This document shows positions 58,401 to 64,000 of a stretch of DNA of 64,000 nucleotides, in pieces. The stretch comes from Cercis canadensis (Eukaryota; Streptophyta; Magnoliopsida; Fabales; Fabaceae). The first letter of the stretch is position 1; the number at the start of each line of letters is the position of its first letter. Under the pieces are notes generated by a model. The model did not search any database. It was given only the letters and a program-made list of their open reading frames with translations, and was not told the DNA's origin. The stretch is from contig QAOA01007038.1 of assembly GCA_003255065.1 (NCBI GenBank), forward strand, positions 133,589-197,588, in the 5' to 3' direction. Position numbers and translations under genes: made by a program.

Positions 58401-60082
58401 AGAATGATGGAGATTTCTTGGTCATCCTCCGTGTCTAACATAATGAAGTCTGTTGGGAAGATAAACTTGTCCACCTTGACTAGTATATATTCTATGACAC
58501 CTCTTGGATACTTAATGGATTTGTTAGCTAGCTATAATGACAAAGTGGTTGGCTTAGCTTCTCCAAGACCAGTTTCTTGTAAACAAATAAGGGCATCAAG
58601 TAAATACTAGCACCAAGATGACAAAGGGCTTTACCAAAAAATGAATCTCTTATAGTGCAAGGTAAAGTGAAATGCCCTAGATCTTTTAGTTTGGGTGGCA
58701 ATTTCTTCTGCAAGATGGCATTGCATCTTTAGTAAGTGCAACTGTCTTAAATTCTTCCAACTTTCTTTTGTTAGACAGAATGTCTTTCATGAACTAGACA
58801 TAGCTGGGCATTTGCTCAAGAGAATATGCAAATGGGATGTTGATGTGCAGCTTAATGAATACTTCTAGAAACTTAGAAAATTGATTATCCAGGTTCTTTT
58901 GGAACCTCTGAGGAAAAGGAAGAGGTGGAACATAAGGTGGAGGATTATCTAGAAATAACTTAGATGTATTCCCCATAGATTTCACAGGCAATTCCAATGA
59001 GATGCCTTCCTTTGTCTCAGGCTCAACTAGCTTACCGGGCCCCTTCTTTGCAACTTTAGATGATTCATCTAAGGTCTTACCATTACAAAGAGTAATACCA
59101 TCACATGCTCTTTAGGATTCACCTCCATATTGCTTGGCAAAGATCCATGTTGTCTAGTATTAAGTATGATAGATGATTGACCCATTTAAACTTCCAGGTT
59201 ACGAATGGAGGCATTAGTTCTTGCCATAAACTAACTTGTTTTCATAGTTAATTAGGCAAGAGCATCTTCCAAAGAAACCTTAGGTGGTGGTGGTTGATCT
59301 TGCAATGGTGCCTAAGTAGAATTCTGATTGTTTCTCTAAGAAAAATTCAGGTGATTTCTCCATCCTGGATTATATGTGTTGGAGTAAAGGTTGTTCTTCC
59401 TGCTTGGGTTTCCTACAAAGTATGCTTCCTTTTACTGAGATGTTGAGAAAGGATTGCCAAGTTGGCAATCTATGCTAGTATGAGGTCCACCACAGCGGTC
59501 ACAAATATCAGGAGGAGAATTGACGATATTGACATTCATAGAGGTCAATTGCTTAGAGATGAAATCCATGTTAGTAGACAGAGATGTAAGAATATCAACC
59601 TCATGAACCCCAAGTACCTTGCGTGGTGCAGACCTCTCAATAGGCCATTGATAGGCATTAGCATCCATCTTCTCTAACAAGTCATTAGCATCTTCATATG
59701 TCTTTCTCATGAAGGACCCACTTGTAGCTGCATCAACTAGTGTCTTAGCTGAATTTATTAACCCATTGTAGAAGGTCTGTAGTTGCAACCAATTAGAAAG
59801 TCCATGGTGGGGGCATCTACGAAGTAATTTTTTATACCTTTCCCAAGCCTCCTGAAGTGACTCCATGTCTTGTTGACTGAATATAGTAATATCATTCCTC
59901 ATCTTGGTTGTCTTAGTAGGTGGAAAGAATTTGACTAACAATTTTTGTGCCAAGATATCCCAGGTAGTGATGGTTCCTACTGGCAAAGCCTGCAACCAAG
60001 ACTTGGCTTTATCCCTCAGTGAGAATGTAAAAAGACAAAGTGGAACAACATCATCAGAAACACCATTATGCTTGAATGTATC

Positions 60083-61418
60083 TGATGAACACACTTTTTA
60101 TACAATAGTTATTCCTCATACTTAGTCTTTTAAACCTCTTTTGGGCTGAATTGCATAGACTTAGACCTCATTTCATGACTTAGGATCCATTTATGCTTAA
60201 TTGCAATTTCCAGCAATACTGGGCATTATATGCTGTCTCTGTGTTTCAGGCATATCTTGAGTTCTGGATGTCCAAAAATTCCGAGTCATACCTTGTTGGA
60301 AAGCTGAGAGAATTTTCTACAACTTTCTTTCAGGGCTCCAAAGCTAATTCGGACGATCAGAAGGTCATATGCAGCCTGGAAGCCAGAGAAGACATGCTGT
60401 CGCAGGATCCTGACCTACATGCAGTATTTGGGTAATAACTTGAGTTGTANNNNNNNNNNNNNNNNNNNNNNNNNNNNNNNNNNNNNNNNNNNNNNNNNNN
60501 NNNNNNNNNNNNNNNNNNNNNNNNNNNNNNNNNNNNNNNNNNNNNNNNNNNNNNNNNNNNNNNNNNNNNNNNNNNNNNNNNNNNNNNNNNNNNNNNNNNN
60601 NNNNNNNNNNNNNNNNNNNNNNNNNNNNNNNNNNNNNNNNNNNNNNNNNNNNNNNNNNNNNNNNNNNNNNNNNNNNNNNNNNNNNNNNNNNNNNNNNNNN
60701 NNNNNNNNNNNNNNNNNNNNNNNNNNNNNNNNNNNNNNNNNNNNNNNNNNNNNNNNNNNNNNNNNNNNNNNNNNNNNNNNNNNNNNNNNNNNNNNNNNNN
60801 NNNNNNNNNNNNNNNNNNNNNNNNNNNNNNNNNNNNNNNNNNNNNNNNNNNNNNNNNNNNNNNNNNNNNNNNNNNNNNNNNNNNNNNNNNNNNNNNNNNN
60901 NNNNNNNNNNNNNNNNNNNNNNNNNNNNNNNNNNNNNNNNNNNNNNNNNNNNNNNNNNNNNNNNNNNNNNNNNNNNNNNNNNNNNNNNNNNNNNNNNNNN
61001 NNNNNNNNNNNNNNNNNNNNNNNNNNNNNNNNNNNNNNNNNNNNNNNNNNNNNNNNNNNNNNNNNNNNNNNNNNNNNNNNNNNNNNNNNNNNNNNATCCA
61101 TAGAACATTGAGAGGCGTCTTGATATGTTTTAAAGGCCAAGAACATGATTAATAATTGAATGGATCATTAGAAATCAAGGATGAATCAAAATCAGAATCA
61201 GTTAAGGCTTGGATTGGTTGTTTTCCTTTAGGTTACCACTTTCAATTAATTTCTGTCAAGCACTTAAAACAAACACAACCCCCCCTGTTTACATGCTTCT
61301 TAATATGATTCACTAAATAGAACAATCCTTAGGTTCGACTTAGGGTTGTCCTATGCTGCAAATAGCTAGGTAACCGACCTTAAACTTAATTAATTTGAGG
61401 AGCCTCGGCAGCTCATCA
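60083..61418. repeat. Solo LTR of about 1.3 kb inserted in the gypsy gag region
   Basis: It begins TGATGAACACAC and ends GGCAGCTCATCA, with the 5-base duplication GTATC before (60078-60082) and after (61419-61423). The ends are inverted (TGATGA/TCATCA). About half of the insert is an assembly gap, so internal retrotransposon sequence cannot be excluded, although the outer sequence resembles the solo LTR at 43563-44865 in size and phrases. Confidence 0.75.
60450..61095. other. Assembly gap (646 n)
   Basis: A continuous run of n. No content can be described. Confidence 0.99.
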
Positions 61419-61826
61419 GTATCACAGATCTCCAAGGAACCTGCAATGTGAGCATGTGGCTCTCCACTAGCTAATCCACTAAATTGAGCCGATTGAACCA
61501 TTTGAATGACTGCAGTCTTTATTTCAAAGGTGTTGGCTTGAATTGCAGGTCGCAACGTAGTCATGTAATGCCTTTGGAGCGTTTTCTTCTACCATGGTGT
61601 CTGTCAAAAATCTAGTAAATTCTCTCTTCTCCTTTTTGTTATTTTGACAGGTCTCCTCAATCTTAGAATCAAATGGGAGTAAAGAGTTACTTTCGGCTTT
61701 TCTCATACACCAAAAGAAAATCTCCTGAAAGTGTAGGGAAAAAGAAATATTAAAATAACTAACAATGAAAATAAACAATCAGATTAAAATAGGAATTACT
61801 GAGTATCGATATTAATAAACAATTAA

Positions 61827-61850
61827 TCCCCAACAATGGTGCCAAAAACT
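61827..61850 (-). other. Primer-binding-site-like stretch of the gypsy element
   Basis: Adjacent to LTR 4 the minus strand reads TTTTTGGCACCATTGTTGGG, very close to the TGGCGCCGTTGCCGGGGA type of site following the 5' LTR in Athila/Tat elements. It fixes LTR 4 as the 5' LTR and the element on the minus strand. Confidence 0.7.
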
Positions 61851-63128
61851 TGTTATAAGAAAGCAAAGCGCAAGTGCACACTATAGTCTTACAAGTAATA
61901 TAATAAAAGTGAGTTATCATTCCTACGAGGATTAAAGCTATTAATTACCTAAATTGGGTTGATCCTAATTTTATCTGATTAAGGAGAAATTGCAAGAATA
62001 AACTAAAAGTAAAAGCATATAAAAATCAAGAATTAATATACAGAGAAAGTCTAGGGGTTTTGATTTCACCATAACTAATCCCGATTTTCATTCTTTATTT
62101 CTTTAATCCAGATTTATCTTTCTAATTGCTAGCCAAGATTCCCTCATTTATTCATTAGCCTTTCCCAAGGTCTAATAAAAATATTTTCAAGTTATGAACC
62201 CACTATATTTCTATGTGAATTTTGAATGACTAGAAAATTCATTCAATTCTATAGATCTCTTTAATTGATTACACATGTCATGGAGGTATATCCCTATCCT
62301 ACATGCAACCTATTATATTAATCCTAATGAACTAAACACACAAATCTTCTTCCAATCTCACTGTGATGAACCTATCAACTAATTGGTAATTAGACAATTA
62401 GAATGATGAAGAACATAGATGGATACTCAAATAGAAAATATAAAATCTTAGATTAATTCCAAAAGAAACTATAACTATTCATAATTAGGCTACATCGTAC
62501 CCCTAGAAAGAAATTAGTTTATATAAAATAAAATAGAATTGATGAAATTCTAGAGACAAATGAGAAGAAATAAGAACAAAACTCAGAGTAGAAGCCCAAA
62601 TTTGCTATCACCAGTCCTTGCTCCAATCCTTGTCTTGCCTCTTTTCTGCTCTCAAAAAGTCTCAAAGTTCATCCTAATCTAAAAGCTAAGAGTCTTATTT
62701 ATACTACCTTATTTATACTACTCTGAATAAATCCTATATAAATTAGGAAACAATATAAAAGTGGCAAAATAAAAACTCCAGGTGCTGCAGCTCTTGGAAT
62801 TGGGTGCAGCTGCTCTTTGTCTCAGGTTGGAATGGGGTTATGGCTGTTGGGGCTCTTGAACATAAGGGTTGGGGTGCTGGCTATTCAACAAATATCACAG
62901 GCCTTGGGGCTCTAGTTCTCTGGCCATAGTTTCTGAATTTTCCTTTGCTTCTTGCCTCCTTTGTACATACTTTGGTACTTCTTCCACCTTATTGTACCAA
63001 AGTCTTCATATCTCAAATAAATCTACACAAGTAACAAAAACACATAATTTTACATTAAAATTCCTTAAGAAACAAACAAAATATTAAATTAAAGATACTT
63101 AAAGAGTGGATATAAAATCCACTCAACA
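61851..63128 (-). repeat. Gypsy LTR 4 (1278 bases), outer right
   Basis: TGTTATAAG to CCACTCAACA, followed by the target duplication CACCT (63129-63133). Paired with LTR 2. The inner side carries the primer-binding-site-like stretch, so this is the 5' LTR of the minus-strand element. Confidence 0.87.
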
Positions 63129-64000
63129 CACCTTCTTGAACCTAGCCTTGAACCCACTTGTCTCACCCAAGCTCTTAAGTCCCTTGAGTGGCGCCTAGCT
63201 ATGTCTCAAGAGTTTTATGCTTTATTGAGAAATGGTACTTGGTATCTTGTCTCTCCTTCCTCTCATGCTCACATCATTGGTTGCAAATGGGTTTACCGAG
63301 TTAAAAGGAAACCAAATGGCTCGATTGACCATTACAACGCATGCCTTGTTGCCAAAGACTATTCACAGAGTCCCAGTCTTGATTATAAAGAGATGTTTAG
63401 TCTCACTGTCAAACCCAAAACAATAAAGGCAATTCTCACCATTGCGCTTCATCACAGCTGGCCCTTGAAACATATGGACGTCAATAATGCATTTATTCAA
63501 GGTACTTTTCAAGATGATGGGTACATGTGTCAACCTCTAGGCCACATTGACTCAATCAATCCCTCTCTTTAATACAAGTTAAAGAAAGCCATCAATGCTT
63601 AAAACAAGCACCACGTGCATGGTACATAGAACTAGCTCGATATCTTCTCTCATATGGGTTTGTCAACTCTCTCTTAGATGGCTCATTGTTCATATATAAC
63701 AAATCTGGTATAATTGCACATTTTCTTGTTTGTATGGATGACTTGCTGCTTACTGGTAATCATGCTGGATTTTTGTCTATTCTTTGCATGCATCTTGCCT
63801 CACATTTTTCTCTAAATGATCTTGTACCTCATCTTACTTTCTTGGGGTTGAGTTTCTCCCTCATGCAAATGGTATTTTTTATTTTTATTTTTATCTCTAC
63901 ACAATTATATCCATGATCTTTTAGAGAAATCCAAGATGGCTAGTGCCAAAGGAGCAATTACACCAATGTCCAGCTTGGTCTCAATATCTCTTGATGATGG
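63129..64000 (+). mobile_element. Second copia element (copy 2), reverse transcriptase part after the gypsy insertion
   Basis: Plus-strand copia reverse transcriptase similarity begins soon after the CACCT duplication: WRLAMSQEFYALLRNGTW-type start near 63190, GCKWVYRVKRKPNGSIDHY near 63280, KHMDVNNAFIQGTF near 63465, VCMDDLLLTGN near 63730. It follows directly on the linker that ends at 46875 in domain order, which supports a single copia element split by the gypsy complex. It continues past the window end. Broken. Confidence 0.88.

Larger units (their letters stand above)
59432..61600 (-). other. gag region of the gypsy element, interrupted by a solo LTR
   Basis: Minus-strand gag similarity lies on both sides of the insert at 60083-61418. 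The 5' side has RPAIQANTFEIKTAVIQMVQ and SLEICDT (about 61420-61564). The 3' side has FKHNGVSDDV, FSLRDKAKSWLQALP, KFFPPTKTTKMRNDI and CPHHGLSNWLQLQTFYNGL, then a zinc-knuckle-like CDRCGGPHTSIDC (about 59460-60080). This is the Retrotrans_gag family of plant gypsy elements. Part of a broken element. Confidence 0.85.
46876..63128 (-). mobile_element. Gypsy complex with three LTRs, inserted in the copia element; gag and protease only
   Basis: Outer LTRs lie at 46876-48208 and 61851-63128, and the target duplication CACCT sits on both outer sides (46871-46875 and 63129-63133). A third LTR lies at 54022-55262. Reading on the minus strand from the right: 5' LTR, a primer-binding-site-like stretch, gag (RPAIQANTFEIKTAVIQMVQ; DKAKSWLQALP), protease (FTLPCTIRDSFFGKALCHLG near 58600; second copy at 53265-53627) and long non-coding sequence. 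No RT, RNase H or integrase is recognised anywhere in the 16 kb. LTRs 2 and 4 differ at 11 of their first 79 positions, so the insertion is old. Broken, with many breaks. Most similar in style to Athila/Tat, or to gag-bearing non-autonomous (TR-GAG) elements. Confidence 0.85.

Noticed and set aside
60365-61152. Long ORFs of about 230-247 codons on both strands
   Set aside because: They consist almost entirely of the run of n and carry no information.
1-64000. CRISPR arrays, bacterial operons or prophage
   Set aside because: No regularly spaced identical repeats. Gene structure, introns and element families are those of a plant nucleus.

Overview
The window is AT-rich plant nuclear DNA, most likely from a dicot. 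The signs are a plant-type SINA-like ubiquitin ligase with a spliced intron, exons of a plant cationic amino acid transporter, degenerate CCCTAAA-type telomeric motifs, and layers of Ty1/copia and Ty3/gypsy LTR retrotransposons. I cannot name the species. Only one host gene looks complete: a SINA-like E3 ligase at 14065-15527 (+, two exons). Almost everything else is transposon sequence or duplicated non-coding sequence.

Layout. 1-3550: the 3' part of a broken copia element, then the poly(A)-tailed end of a LINE. 4003-4509: a 250-base duplication across a single n. 4843-8700 (block A) and 20911-23140 plus 40051-40912 (block B/C) are direct paralogous copies flanking the SINA-like gene. 7970-9717 and 9719-12267 are near-identical copies that each hold a 95-codon ORF. 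15528-20910 is intergenic, with one hairpin MITE. 23141-25878 holds a MITE and GC-rich repeat DNA resembling a Mutator-type element.

25880-39800 and 41074-53745 are two versions of the same locus: a copia fragment, a second copia element, and a minus-strand gypsy element inserted at the same base with the same target duplication. They differ by insertions. The first has a 2.7 kb hAT-like element carrying exons of a cationic amino acid transporter (27451-30160). The second has a 1.3 kb solo LTR (43563-44865). Single n characters lie at the joins, so this could be two haplotypes placed end to end rather than a true tandem duplication.

46876-63128 is a 16.3 kb gypsy complex (LTR-internal-LTR-internal-LTR) inside the second copia element, flanked by the 5-base duplication CACCT. 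It shows gag and protease but no recognisable reverse transcriptase or integrase. Another solo LTR sits in its gag region, with a 646-base assembly gap inside it. The interrupted copia element resumes at 63129 with its reverse transcriptase region and runs off the window.

The most interesting objects are the hAT-like element with captured transporter exons, the SINA-like gene with a substituted RING zinc ligand, the gag-protease-only gypsy family, and the twice-represented locus with its mosaic pattern of identity.
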